Shown: positions 1 through 8,220 of the stretch, piece after piece
How positions within the stretch are numbered: the first letter of the stretch is position 1
Layout of the letters: each line of letters begins with the position of its first letter
From: Ruegeria sp. PrR005
Lineage (GTDB): Bacteria; Pseudomonadota; Alphaproteobacteria; Rhodobacterales; Rhodobacteraceae
Assembly (NCBI RefSeq): GCF_010500245.1
Contig: NZ_JAAGOX010000011.1
Span: forward strand, 496,001-560,000
Direction: 5' to 3'
Length of the DNA stretch: 64,000 bases
The notes under the pieces: model-generated
What the model was told of the DNA's origin: nothing
The model's input: only the letters and a program-made list of their open reading frames with translations
Databases searched by the model: none
Position numbers and translations under genes: made by a program

Positions 1-1
1 G

Positions 2-445
2 ACCTTTGGCGGCTCCACCCTGTCCTGCCGGATCGGCAAGGAGGTGCTGGATATCGTCGATGACGAGGGCCTGCAGGAAAACGCGCGCCTGATGGGCGCG
101 CGGCTGATGACCGGGCTGCGCGCGCTAGAGCGGGAAACCCCCTGCGTCGGCGATGTACGGGGCATGGGTCTGTTCCTGGGGGTCGAGTTGATCAACCCGG
201 ACGGGTCCGAGGGGACCGAGATTTGCCGATACGTCAAGAACCGGATGCGCGACCACCGCATCCTGATCGGCAGCGAGGGGCCCAAGGACAACATCCTGAA
301 GATTCGCCCGCCCCTGACCATCGAGGCCGAGGATGTGGACATGATCCTGTGGGCGCTGCGCACGGTGCTGGCCGAGGTCGGCGACTGGGCGCCTGCCCCG
401 GTCTGCGATCACGATCACCATCACGCGGGCTGCAACTGCTGCTGA
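2..445 (+). CDS. Class III aminotransferase, C-terminal part (5' end outside window)
   Basis: The frame is open from the window edge, so this is the C-terminal ~147 residues of a longer protein. It begins TFGGSTLSC and continues through VLDIVDDEGLQENA and GDVRGMGLFLGVELI, the usual C-terminal half of PLP-dependent class III (omega) aminotransferases; the catalytic lysine would lie upstream of the window. Such enzymes move amino groups between amines or omega-amino acids and keto acids in the cytoplasm. The ending is odd: after the normal fold the protein finishes with a His/Cys-rich tail, CDHDHHHAGCNCC, not typical of the family and suggestive of metal binding (inference). The substrate cannot be told from this fragment. 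The next genes lie on the other strand. Confidence 0.85.
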   Translation, partial: TFGGSTLSCRIGKEVLDIVDDEGLQENARLMGARLMTGLRALERETPCVGDVRGMGLFLGVELINPDGSEGTEICRYVKNRMRDHRILIGSEGPKDNILKIRPPLTIEAEDVDMILWALRTVLAEVGDWAPAPVCDHDHHHAGCNCC

Positions 446-452
446 AGCGGGC

Positions 453-896
453 TTAGTGCAGGAACCCCGCCCGGTCTTCTGCCCTTCGGCCCGGTGCCGT
501 CGGGATCACCGGGCGGCGGTTCAACGCCAGTCCCAGCTGTTCGCTCAACGCCACCAGTGCGGGGGCCAGATCGGGCCGGACGATCAGTGCCGCCAGCATC
601 AGCGCATCCTCGCGCGCGCCGGTGGCGGCGGCGGCCACCATATGGGCAAAGCAGGCCTCGTCCGCGCCCAGACAGGCGCAACCAAGACCATGCCGCATCA
701 AAGGGCGACGCCCGTAAGAGGCGCAAAGGCCGCAGATCTGCTTCAACACCTCGGCAGAGCGTCCTTTGGGCAGGGCCGCGCGCCCTTCGGCCGCGTCGCT
801 CCACAAGCGCAGGCAATGCACGGCCGAGGCCTCGAGCGCGGGCAGGTCGGCCAGATGGCCGACGGCGGCGGCCCCCCGGTGAATCTCGGAACTCAT
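453..896 (-). CDS. Conserved hypothetical protein co-transcribed with hemP
   Basis: A 147-residue protein whose ATG overlaps the stop of hemP (ATGA), so the two are translationally coupled. No catalytic family is recognised. The sequence is mostly helical, with a Cys-rich centre (CGLCASYG then GLGCACLGADEACF) that could bind a metal or form disulfides. There is no signal peptide or membrane segment. Linkage to HemP and to a candidate iron-responsive operator suggests a part in iron or heme handling, but that is inference from context only. Confidence 0.6.
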   Translation of the reverse strand: MSSEIHRGAAAVGHLADLPALEASAVHCLRLWSDAAEGRAALPKGRSAEVLKQICGLCASYGRRPLMRHGLGCACLGADEACFAHMVAAAATGAREDALMLAALIVRPDLAPALVALSEQLGLALNRRPVIPTAPGRRAEDRAGFLH

Positions 897-1060
897 TTGG
901 TCAGGATCAGCTTGCCCGCGCGGGTGATGCGCAGGGTGTAGAGCTGATCTCCCAGCCGGATATGGGCAAGGTTGCCACCCTTTGTCAGGTCTTCGGCCGA
1001 GTATGACGGCAGGACCGGCGTGGCGTATCCGGCAAGGGTCGGTGGGGTCTGAATGGTCAT
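893..1060 (-). CDS. hemP: Hemin uptake protein HemP
   Basis: A 55-residue protein with a flexible N-terminus and the diagnostic end IRLGDQLYTLRITRAGKLILTK. That stretch matches the HemP family, small proteins found in iron-regulated heme-uptake operons. The ATG is at the right end and the TGA overlaps the next gene's ATG. HemP has been linked to induction of heme-receptor expression in other proteobacteria (family knowledge). No heme receptor or heme ABC transporter is visible here, so the two-gene unit may stand alone or belong to a locus elsewhere. Confidence 0.85.
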   Translation of the reverse strand: MTIQTPPTLAGYATPVLPSYSAEDLTKGGNLAHIRLGDQLYTLRITRAGKLILTK

Positions 1061-1128
1061 CTGGCGGTCTCCCGAACTGCGGAACGAGCTTTTGGCTGCC
1101 GGGAGATCCGGTGGCTTGCCTCTTATAT

Positions 1129-1145
1129 CTGACTTTTTAACTCAG
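1129..1145. promoter_or_regulatory. Candidate iron-responsive operator (RirA/Iron-Rhodo-type palindrome)
   Basis: The 17-bp sequence CTGACTTTTTAACTCAG has the form CTGA-N9-TCAG. It sits in an AT-rich patch about 70 bp upstream of the hemP start, between hemP and the divergent hydrolase gene. It matches the TGA-N9-TCA pattern described for RirA-type iron regulators of alphaproteobacteria. The assignment rests on pattern and position. Confidence 0.55.
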
Positions 1146-1236
1146 GTATGTCAATTGCTTTCTGCCGGAGCTGGAAATCTATCGCCGGGCCCTAAAATTC
1201 ATGTTACTGAATGCGAGAATATCTGAGGAGCCTGCC

Positions 1237-2157
1237 ATGACACTGACCCGCCGCACCCTGATGTCCCGCCTTGGCGCTGGCCTGGCGCTGAGCGCCGCGG
1301 CCCCGCTGCGGGTGTGGTCCGCTGTCGAAACGCAATTGGGGACGGCGCGCATCACCAGCCTATCGGACGGTTATCTGACCCTGCCCGCCTCTTTCATGTT
1401 CGGGCCAATGCCGCAGGCCGACCTGCCCCCCTTGCTGGAGCGCTTCGGTTTGCAGGGCGACATTCTGAAACCGGACTGCAATGTGACGCTGTTGCAGGTC
1501 GAGGGCCGCAATGTGCTGTTCGACGCAGGATCTGGCAGCGCGTTTCAGGACAGCGTGGGACAGCTGGTCGATGCGCTGGATGCGGTCGGACTGGCCCCCG
1601 ACGACATCACCGACGTGATCTTTACCCATGCCCACCCGGACCATCTGTGGGGCGTGCTGGACGATTTCGACGATCCGCTCTTTGCCAATGCCCGTCACAT
1701 GATCGGGCGGGCGGAACGGGATTACTGGCTGGACCCGGCGACGGTCGACGCGATCGGGGCCGATCGCGCCGCGTTTGCCGTGGGCGCCGCGCGCCGGCTG
1801 GAAGCACTGGAAGACCTCGAGACCTTTGAGGATGGCGACGAGATCCTGCCCGGGGTCGCTGCGGTGGCCACCCATGGCCATACACCGGGGCATATGTCGT
1901 TCGAGATCCGCTCCGGCTCCGAGGCGCTGATGGTGGTGGGGGATGCCATCGGCAACCACCACCTGGCCTTTGCCCGGCCCGACTGGCCTTCGGGCGCCGA
2001 CCAGGATCTCACGGCGGGCGCCGCGACACGCGTCGCCTTGATGGACCGGCTGGCAAGCGAGCAGATGACGATGATCGGCTATCACCTGCCCGATGGCGGC
2101 ATGGGCCGGGTCGAGCGCGGCGAAGACGGCTATCGCTTTGTCCCGCTGGGGGGTTAA
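1237..2157 (+). CDS. Tat-exported MBL-fold metallo-hydrolase
   Basis: A 306-residue protein. The ATG at 1237 is preferred over the one at 1201 because GAGGAG lies 6 bp upstream and because it puts a Tat-like signal (LTRRTLMSRLGA then a hydrophobic stretch) at the N-terminus. The zinc motif HAHPDH is at residues 131-136, followed by a THGHTPGHM histidine and a GDAIGNHH motif, so the binuclear site of the metallo-beta-lactamase fold looks complete. The substrate is unknown. It converges with the FAD oxidoreductase on the minus strand, the stop codons overlapping by 4 bp. A paralogue with the same arrangement is at 57692-58624. Confidence 0.8.
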   Translation: MTLTRRTLMSRLGAGLALSAAAPLRVWSAVETQLGTARITSLSDGYLTLPASFMFGPMPQADLPPLLERFGLQGDILKPDCNVTLLQVEGRNVLFDAGSGSAFQDSVGQLVDALDAVGLAPDDITDVIFTHAHPDHLWGVLDDFDDPLFANARHMIGRAERDYWLDPATVDAIGADRAAFAVGAARRLEALEDLETFEDGDEILPGVAAVATHGHTPGHMSFEIRSGSEALMVVGDAIGNHHLAFARPDWPSGADQDLTAGAATRVALMDRLASEQMTMIGYHLPDGGMGRVERGEDGYRFVPLGG

Positions 2158-3458
2158 CCCAGCACCGAAAAGCTGCTTTCGTCGTTGATGGGCCGCTTGC
2201 GCGAGTAGAAGCCCACGTCGATGCTGCGCCCGATATAGGGCAGGTCAAATTGCAACGGCGCGGTGTCGTGATCGCCGCCCTCCTCGCAATAACGCACCAG
2301 CGCGGCCATCATCTTGCCCGCGATGGGCGCGTTCTTGTACTGGTTGCCGCTGGTGCCGCAGGCCATGTAGAACCCGGGCAGAGACGACTTGTCGTAGATC
2401 GGGATCCAGTCGGTCGAGGCATCGTAAAGGTCGACCACACCGCGCGTTTTAGAGGGGATGCCGAGGCTGGGCACCCTTTGGGCATAGCGCATCGCCTGGG
2501 TGGTCCATTGGTCGGTGAAATCGCGGTTATAATGCACATCGTCCTCGCACCACTGATGCGGGTCGCATTCCGGATCCTCTGACCCGATCAGGATGTGGTT
2601 GCCGTGTTCGGGACGGCAATAGCAGGCGATATCGCTGTCCGAAACGATGGTACCCTGCCGTTCGAAATCGAATCCTTCGGGCGCGGGCACATGCACCACC
2701 TCTTGCCGCAGGGGGCGGGTCTGGATGGTCATGTCCCCGGTCACACCCGCCATGTGATTGATGATCGACGAGCCCGGCCCGGCGACGTTGATCACAACCG
2801 GCGCATGGATCTCTTCGCCCGAGGCCAGCCGGACACCGGATACCCGGCCGCCCGCTTGCAGGATCGCAGCCACCTCGGCCCCTGTGCGGACCCTTGCGCC
2901 ATGCCGTTCCGCCGCCGCCATCAGGTTCTGCGCGCTGAGCGCGGGATCGGTGACATAGCCGCCGTTCGGCCAAAAGACCGCGCCACCCATGCGGTCGCCA
3001 TTGGGTTTGCCGAACTCCGGATCGTCGAGGCGCCGGGCGGGCGCGAAACTGTCGAGCGCGTAGATCGGCAGGCGGGTGAGCACCTGATCGGCGGTCCATT
3101 CCTCGAACGGGATACCCAGATCGGCCGAATTACGGATGTGCTTTTCCAGGTTGCCATTGGCCTCTGTCTTCATCACCAGACAGCCGGTCTGGCGGAACTG
3201 CGCCAGCGGCACATCCGACGGCAGGCCCAGATAGACCGCCCAATCGCGCCAGTAGTGATAGCCCTCCCAGGCAAAGGCGGTACCGTCGAAGGTCGAGTAA
3301 TGCATCCTGATGATGGCGCAGGACCCGGCGGTCGAGCCATGCCCCACCTGTGCGTTGCGGTCCAGGGACAGGGTTTTCCACCCGGCCTTGGCCATCTCGA
3401 ATGCAATGGCCGCGCCGATCACGCCGGTGCCGATGATGATCGCGTCGGGATTGCTCAT
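2154..3458 (-). CDS. FAD-dependent oxidoreductase (DAO family, sarcosine/dimethylglycine-oxidase-like)
   Basis: A 434-residue protein with an N-terminal Rossmann dinucleotide fold (IIIGTGVIGAAIAFEMAKAG) followed by a D-amino-acid-oxidase/GlpO-type body and a C-terminal FYMACGTSGNQYKNAP motif that usually closes the FAD site. DAO-family enzymes oxidise N-methylated or D-amino acids. It is the last gene of a minus-strand operon; its start overlaps the stop of the TetR gene (ATGA). The neighbours, an MttB-family methyltransferase and a FAD-GcvT dehydrogenase, point to demethylation of a betaine or N-methyl amino acid (inference). The exact substrate is not known. Confidence 0.8.
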   Translation of the reverse strand: MSNPDAIIIGTGVIGAAIAFEMAKAGWKTLSLDRNAQVGHGSTAGSCAIIRMHYSTFDGTAFAWEGYHYWRDWAVYLGLPSDVPLAQFRQTGCLVMKTEANGNLEKHIRNSADLGIPFEEWTADQVLTRLPIYALDSFAPARRLDDPEFGKPNGDRMGGAVFWPNGGYVTDPALSAQNLMAAAERHGARVRTGAEVAAILQAGGRVSGVRLASGEEIHAPVVINVAGPGSSIINHMAGVTGDMTIQTRPLRQEVVHVPAPEGFDFERQGTIVSDSDIACYCRPEHGNHILIGSEDPECDPHQWCEDDVHYNRDFTDQWTTQAMRYAQRVPSLGIPSKTRGVVDLYDASTDWIPIYDKSSLPGFYMACGTSGNQYKNAPIAGKMMAALVRYCEEGGDHDTAPLQFDLPYIGRSIDVGFYSRKRPINDESSFSVLG

Positions 3459-4129
3459 CTCTGTCTTCCTTCCCAGAAACCGCGTGCAAAGGACTGGAAC
3501 GCTTCGACCTCCTCTTCGCGCGGATGCACGCCGGTGAACACGAACAGGTAGTGCCGCACAAAGGACAGCCGCTGGTTGATCGGCTCGTAGAGCTGCGCCA
3601 GATCATAGCCGATCTGCATGTAATAGAGCACGCGGGCGCGGGTTTCGGCCTCGACCTGCGCATAACCATAGCGCAGGAACATGTCGGTCAACGCGTTCAA
3701 CCGCTGGGTATCCGACTGGTCCAGTAATCGCCGCACCTTGCCCGACCGGCGTGCCCAGTCGCGCACCGCGAAATCAAGCGCGGTGTCGAACAGGGCCGGG
3801 TCGACCACGCAGTGAAACAGGTTGCAGACCGCGCCGGTGATGGTTTCTGCCGGAAGCTCGGTCTGGGCGATCAGGCCAGCTGTGTTGGTGGCCTGCCATT
3901 TCGCCAGCAGCGCATCCAGAAGGTCCTGTCGCGACTTGAAATACCAATAGAACGAGGAGCGAGACACCGCCATTCGTTCCGCCAGGTTCAGAACCTTGAC
4001 CTGTTCCACCCCGTCCGTCACCAGCACATCCATCGCCACGTTCAACCAGTCGTCGCGGGTCACCTTGATATTGCCCACAAGGGGTTCGGCGGTCGGGTTG
4101 TCGCGATGCAGGATGGGTTTGGTGTTCAT
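3455..4129 (-). CDS. TetR/AcrR-family transcriptional regulator
   Basis: A 224-residue protein. The start is placed at MNTKPILHRD. The helix-turn-helix is clear: VLNLAERMAVSRSSFYWYF is the canonical TetR recognition region, followed by a helical ligand-binding domain. It lies inside the operon, 13 bp after the MttB-family gene and overlapping the next FAD gene by 4 bp, so it is probably an autoregulated local repressor responding to the pathway substrate (inference). A perfect palindrome upstream of the first operon gene (8121-8130) is a candidate operator. Confidence 0.85.
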   Translation of the reverse strand: MNTKPILHRDNPTAEPLVGNIKVTRDDWLNVAMDVLVTDGVEQVKVLNLAERMAVSRSSFYWYFKSRQDLLDALLAKWQATNTAGLIAQTELPAETITGAVCNLFHCVVDPALFDTALDFAVRDWARRSGKVRRLLDQSDTQRLNALTDMFLRYGYAQVEAETRARVLYYMQIGYDLAQLYEPINQRLSFVRHYLFVFTGVHPREEEVEAFQSFARGFWEGRQR

Positions 4130-4142
4130 TGCGGGTCCGGTC

Positions 4143-5666
4143 TCAGCTTTCAGGGGGCGCGCCCCCTGCGGCGGTGCGGCGCGCGATGAAGTCTTGCAGC
4201 GCCGCCACCCTGTCGGGATCCTGCGCCGGTGGCTGGAAGTTATCCACGATCCCGCGCCAGATGCCAGTGGCGCGATGATTGGCATCGACCGCCCCACGCT
4301 CGGTCCAGGCGCCGTAATTCGACCAGTCTCCCACCAGCGGCTCGTAGAACTGGGTCTGGTAGCGGGCCATCGTGTGTGCAGCGCCAAAGAAATGGCCCAT
4401 CGGTGGCACCTCGCGCAGGGCATCCAGCGCGATATCGGCATCGGTGGAGGGCGTGCCCGCGCACAGCTCGGCCACCATTTGCAGCACCTCCAGATCGGTG
4501 ATGATCTTTTCGTATGAGACGGTCAGTCCACCTTCGAGCCAGCCTGCCGAATGGATCGTCACCGTGGCCCCGGCGAGGAGACAGCCCCAGAGGCCGAACT
4601 GCGTCTCGTTGGCGGCCTGGGCGTCGTTGATATTGGCGGCACTTCCCCCGGCGCAGCGCCAAGGCAGGCCGATGCGCCGCGCCAGTTGCCCGGCCACTAG
4701 CGAGGCTGTGAAATGCTCGGGCGTGCCAAAGGCAGGGGCGCCCGATTTCATGTCCACATTGCTGGTAAAGGTGCCATAGCAGACCGGCGCGCCGGACTGC
4801 GCCAGTTGGCTGAGCGTGATGGCGGCCAGCGCCTCGGCATGGCTGAGCGTCATGGCGCCCGCCACCGTCACCGGCGCCATCGCCCCCATCAGGGTAAAGG
4901 GGGTGATGATCGCCATCTGACCATGCCGGGCAAAGTCGATCAGCCCCTGCGCCATCGGCAGGTCGATGGTGCGCGGTGAATTGGTGTTGATGATCGTGTA
5001 ACACCAGCTTTGCGCCCGGAAATCGGCGTCGGACAGGGCGCGAAAGTCGCGGATCATCTCGAACCCGTCCATCACCTGCGGCGTGCCGCGGGCGTAAAGA
5101 AAGGGCACCTTGTCGGACTGGGTCAGCTCGACCTCGGTCATTGCCATGTGGCGCAGATGCATCGGCACGTCCTGCGCCTCGACCAAAGGCGGCACCATGT
5201 GCAGCACGTCGAAACTCTGGGTGATCTGCACCAGTTCGCGGAAATCGGCGATGGTGCCGGGGCGGCGGCCGCGCGCCAGGTCGGTGGCATGCGGGCACCC
5301 GGCACCGGGCTGGAACATCATCCGGCCCAGTTCCATCGTCAGATCCCGTTCAGGTACCGCGCCTTTCAACGCAAAGGAACGCGGCGCGCTGGCCAGCGCT
5401 GCGGCCACCATGTCACGGCCTATGTAAGCCATCTCGCCGTCGATGCGGGCACCGCCCTGCCGGTAGAGATCACGCGCGCCGGGGTGCAGCACCTTGATGC
5501 CGAGCTCTTCGAGAACCGTCAGCGACGCCTCGTGCAGCGCCTCGATCCGGTCATCGGAAAAGGCCGCCATCGGCGGGAACGGGTTGCGCAGGTTGCGGTA
5601 ATCGACTTTGCGGGCGGGGGCCGAGACATCGGCCCGCGCCCGCCTGCCCCGCCGCCCCGCGCTCAT
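4143..5666 (-). CDS. MttB-superfamily (trimethylamine/betaine) methyltransferase, non-pyrrolysine
   Basis: A 507-residue protein of the trimethylamine-methyltransferase (MttB) superfamily, recognised from the N-terminal block (LRNPFPPMAAFSDDRIEALHEASLTVLEELG), the central TSNVDMKSGAPAFGTPEH segment and the SAGWLEGGLTVSYEK block. The reading frame is continuous with no internal TAG, so it is a non-pyrrolysine member. Such members use quaternary amines such as glycine betaine and pass the methyl group to a corrinoid protein. No corrinoid protein or activase is nearby, so the acceptor is unclear. The N-terminus has a basic stretch (GRRGRRARA). The start overlaps the stop of the upstream FAD-GcvT gene by 4 bp. 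Confidence 0.8.
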   Translation of the reverse strand: MSAGRRGRRARADVSAPARKVDYRNLRNPFPPMAAFSDDRIEALHEASLTVLEELGIKVLHPGARDLYRQGGARIDGEMAYIGRDMVAAALASAPRSFALKGAVPERDLTMELGRMMFQPGAGCPHATDLARGRRPGTIADFRELVQITQSFDVLHMVPPLVEAQDVPMHLRHMAMTEVELTQSDKVPFLYARGTPQVMDGFEMIRDFRALSDADFRAQSWCYTIINTNSPRTIDLPMAQGLIDFARHGQMAIITPFTLMGAMAPVTVAGAMTLSHAEALAAITLSQLAQSGAPVCYGTFTSNVDMKSGAPAFGTPEHFTASLVAGQLARRIGLPWRCAGGSAANINDAQAANETQFGLWGCLLAGATVTIHSAGWLEGGLTVSYEKIITDLEVLQMVAELCAGTPSTDADIALDALREVPPMGHFFGAAHTMARYQTQFYEPLVGDWSNYGAWTERGAVDANHRATGIWRGIVDNFQPPAQDPDRVAALQDFIARRTAAGGAPPES

Positions 5667-8071
5667 CCGCGCATCGCCTTGCCCTCGGGGTCATAGGGCG
5701 ACGGCGCGATAATCTTGGCAGGCCGTTCGACACCCACGACATGCACGCTGACCTGAGTGCCCGGCTGTGCCCGTTCCCGGTCCACCAGCGCCATGGCGAG
5801 CGACTTGCCGGTGTAATGGCCATAGGCACCCGAGGTGACAAAGCCGATCTGCTTGCCATCGGCCCAGACCGGTTCATAGCCCGAGGCATCGGCGTCGGCC
5901 GCGTCAACCTCCAGCGTGACCTGCACCCGTGCAGGGCCATTGCCGTCGCGCTCGGCGATGGCCGCGTCGCGGCCGATGAAATCGCCCTTGTCCCAGGCGA
6001 TCCAGCGGTCCATGGCGGTCATGCCGGGGGTGCGGTCCTGGGTGAACTCCGCCGACCAGATGCCAAAGCTCTTTTCGATCCGGGTCGAGAGCAGGGCGTT
6101 GAAACCGACCTCGCGGATGCCCTCGCCCGCCCCGGCCTCCAGCAGCATCCGGCGCAGCGCGATATGCTCGCCATAGCGGCAGTTGATCTCGTATCCCATC
6201 TCGCCGGTGACCGACATGCGGGCGACGCGGGCGCGCACCAGACCGATGTCAAAGGTACCGCAGCCCATGAATTTCAGCCCCGAGATGTCCTGTTCGGCCA
6301 GCTTCTCGATCACCACGCGGGATTTCGGGCCGACAAGACCGAAACCGCAGATCTCTTCGCCCAGATCGCGGACCGAGACACCATCTTCGAGGTGATCGTT
6401 GAACCAGCGCATGTGCCAGGCCCGCAGATAGTAGGACCCCATGATCCACCATGTTCCGTCGCCCCAGTTGAGCAGCGTCAGGTCGCCCTTGAGGCGGCCC
6501 GTCTCGCTGAGCATCACGGCAAGACGCGCGCGGCCCGGAGCGGGCAGCTTGGTGGCAAAAAGCTTATCCAGCCAAGCTTCGGCGTTGGGTCCCGAGACCT
6601 CGAACCGGGAAAAGCCGGTGATGTCCAAAAGACCCACGCCCTCGCGGATTACACGGCATTCCTCGGCCACTATCGGATGCGCGTTCGAGCGTTTCAGGGT
6701 CAGGTTCTCGACAAAATCCTTGGACGGTGCAAAGTAGAGCGGCACCTCGAGATCCCAGCTCACGCCCCACCGGCAGCCCGCGGCCGTCATCGCGTCATGC
6801 GCCGGGGCCATTTTCAGAGGGCGGCCTGCCGGAAGCTGCTCATTCGGGTAAGACATGACGAAGCGGCGCGAATAGAACTGGCCGGTGGTTTCGCGAATGT
6901 AGCGTTTGTTCTGGGCATAATCGCCATAGCGCGCCACATCCATCGACATGGCATCCGCCTCGGGCTCGCCATGGATCATCCATTCGGCCAGCGTCTTGCC
7001 GACGCCGCCGCCCTGAAGGAAGCCAGCCATGACCGCGCAGGCCGACCAATAGCCGCGCTTGCCCGGTACCGGGCCGACCAGCGGGTTCCCGTCGGGCGAA
7101 AAGGTGAAGGCGCCGTTGACCCAAGTCTTGATGCCGACATCCTGGATCGAGGGATAGCGGGCAAAGCCCAGCATCAGCTCGTTCTCGATCCTGTCGAGCT
7201 GTTCCTGGAACAGCTCCTCGCCATAGTTCCACGGCGCGCCGTCCATTGCCCAGTGTTCATGGTTGATCTCGTATATACCGACCAGAATGCCCTTCTGGTC
7301 CTGCCGCATATAGGTGAAGCCTTCGAGGTCGACGGTCATCGGCATTTCGAAATCTGCCGCTGCGACCTCGGGCACCGTATCGGTGATCAGATAGTGGTGT
7401 TTCAGCGGCGACACCGGCAGTTCGACGCCCGCCATGCGGCCCACCTGTTTGGCCCAGAGACCGGCCGCATTGACCACGTGTTCGCAGGTAATCGTGCCCT
7501 TGTCGGTGACCACCTGCCAGCCATCGGCGGTCTGGACCAGACGCTCGACCTTGGTGTCCTCGTAATACTCCGCGCCGCGCTTGCGGGCAGCGGTGGCATA
7601 GGCCTGCACCGTGCCGGTGGTGTCGATATAGCCTTCTCGGTCGGCCCACATCGCGCCCAGAACGCCGTCGGTCGACATGATCGGGCAACGCCGTTGCGCC
7701 TCTTGCGGCGTCAGAAGTTCGCAATCGTCGATGCCGATGGACTGAAAGATGCGATAGTTCGCCTGCAACCATTCCCAGCGTTCCGGCGTGCCCGCCAGTG
7801 TCAGGCCGCCAGTCATGTGCAGCCCGATGTTCTGGCCCGATTCCTTTTCGATCTCGGATAGCAGGTCGATGGTATAGGCCTGCAAGGCCGCCATATTGGG
7901 ATCGGCGTTCAGCGCATGGATGCCGCCCGCCGCGTGCCATGAGGAGCCGGACGCCAGGCGCCGCCGCTCCAGCATCACCACATCGGTCCAGCCGAACTTG
8001 GCCAGATGATAGAGAACCGAGGCGCCCACCACGCCGCCCCCGATGACCACAACGCGATACTGAGACTTCAT
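5663..8071 (-). CDS. FAD-dependent dehydrogenase with GcvT domain (dimethylglycine/sarcosine dehydrogenase-like)
   Basis: An 802-residue two-part enzyme. The first half is a DAO-type FAD domain with VVVIGGGVVGASVLYHLAKFG at the N-terminus; SGSSWHAAGG at about residues 41-50 carries the His that covalently holds FAD in dimethylglycine dehydrogenases. A FAO_M linker comes next. From about residue 420 the protein is an aminomethyltransferase (GcvT) domain with its C-terminal barrel, which in this family passes the released one-carbon unit to tetrahydrofolate. It is the first gene of the four-gene minus-strand operon. Together with the MttB-family gene it suggests stepwise demethylation of a methylated amine. 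Substrate specificity is inferred. Confidence 0.85.
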   Translation of the reverse strand: MKSQYRVVVIGGGVVGASVLYHLAKFGWTDVVMLERRRLASGSSWHAAGGIHALNADPNMAALQAYTIDLLSEIEKESGQNIGLHMTGGLTLAGTPERWEWLQANYRIFQSIGIDDCELLTPQEAQRRCPIMSTDGVLGAMWADREGYIDTTGTVQAYATAARKRGAEYYEDTKVERLVQTADGWQVVTDKGTITCEHVVNAAGLWAKQVGRMAGVELPVSPLKHHYLITDTVPEVAAADFEMPMTVDLEGFTYMRQDQKGILVGIYEINHEHWAMDGAPWNYGEELFQEQLDRIENELMLGFARYPSIQDVGIKTWVNGAFTFSPDGNPLVGPVPGKRGYWSACAVMAGFLQGGGVGKTLAEWMIHGEPEADAMSMDVARYGDYAQNKRYIRETTGQFYSRRFVMSYPNEQLPAGRPLKMAPAHDAMTAAGCRWGVSWDLEVPLYFAPSKDFVENLTLKRSNAHPIVAEECRVIREGVGLLDITGFSRFEVSGPNAEAWLDKLFATKLPAPGRARLAVMLSETGRLKGDLTLLNWGDGTWWIMGSYYLRAWHMRWFNDHLEDGVSVRDLGEEICGFGLVGPKSRVVIEKLAEQDISGLKFMGCGTFDIGLVRARVARMSVTGEMGYEINCRYGEHIALRRMLLEAGAGEGIREVGFNALLSTRIEKSFGIWSAEFTQDRTPGMTAMDRWIAWDKGDFIGRDAAIAERDGNGPARVQVTLEVDAADADASGYEPVWADGKQIGFVTSGAYGHYTGKSLAMALVDRERAQPGTQVSVHVVGVERPAKIIAPSPYDPEGKAMRG

Positions 8072-8120
8072 CCGGACTCTCCTGACTGGATATCAGCAGG
8101 CTAGTGGCAAGGGGAAAATC

Positions 8121-8130
8121 TGTCTAGACA
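8121..8130. promoter_or_regulatory. Perfect palindrome upstream of the methylamine operon (candidate TetR operator)
   Basis: TGTCTAGACA is a perfect 10-bp inverted repeat in AT-rich flanks, 50 bp upstream of the 8071 start codon. Position and symmetry fit an operator for the TetR-family regulator encoded in the same operon. No second copy was noticed, so this is tentative. Confidence 0.35.
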
Positions 8131-8220
8131 TTTATGTACAGTACTGGAAATCCCGTTCCAACTTGCCCGAAAACGCCGGATATGTTGAGATTTGCAGGTA
8201 TTTTCTGTTCTGGAATTGTG

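Noticed and set aside
4143-5666. Pyrrolysine-containing trimethylamine methyltransferase.
   Set aside because: The 507-residue frame has no internal TAG, so it is a non-pyrrolysine member of the family.
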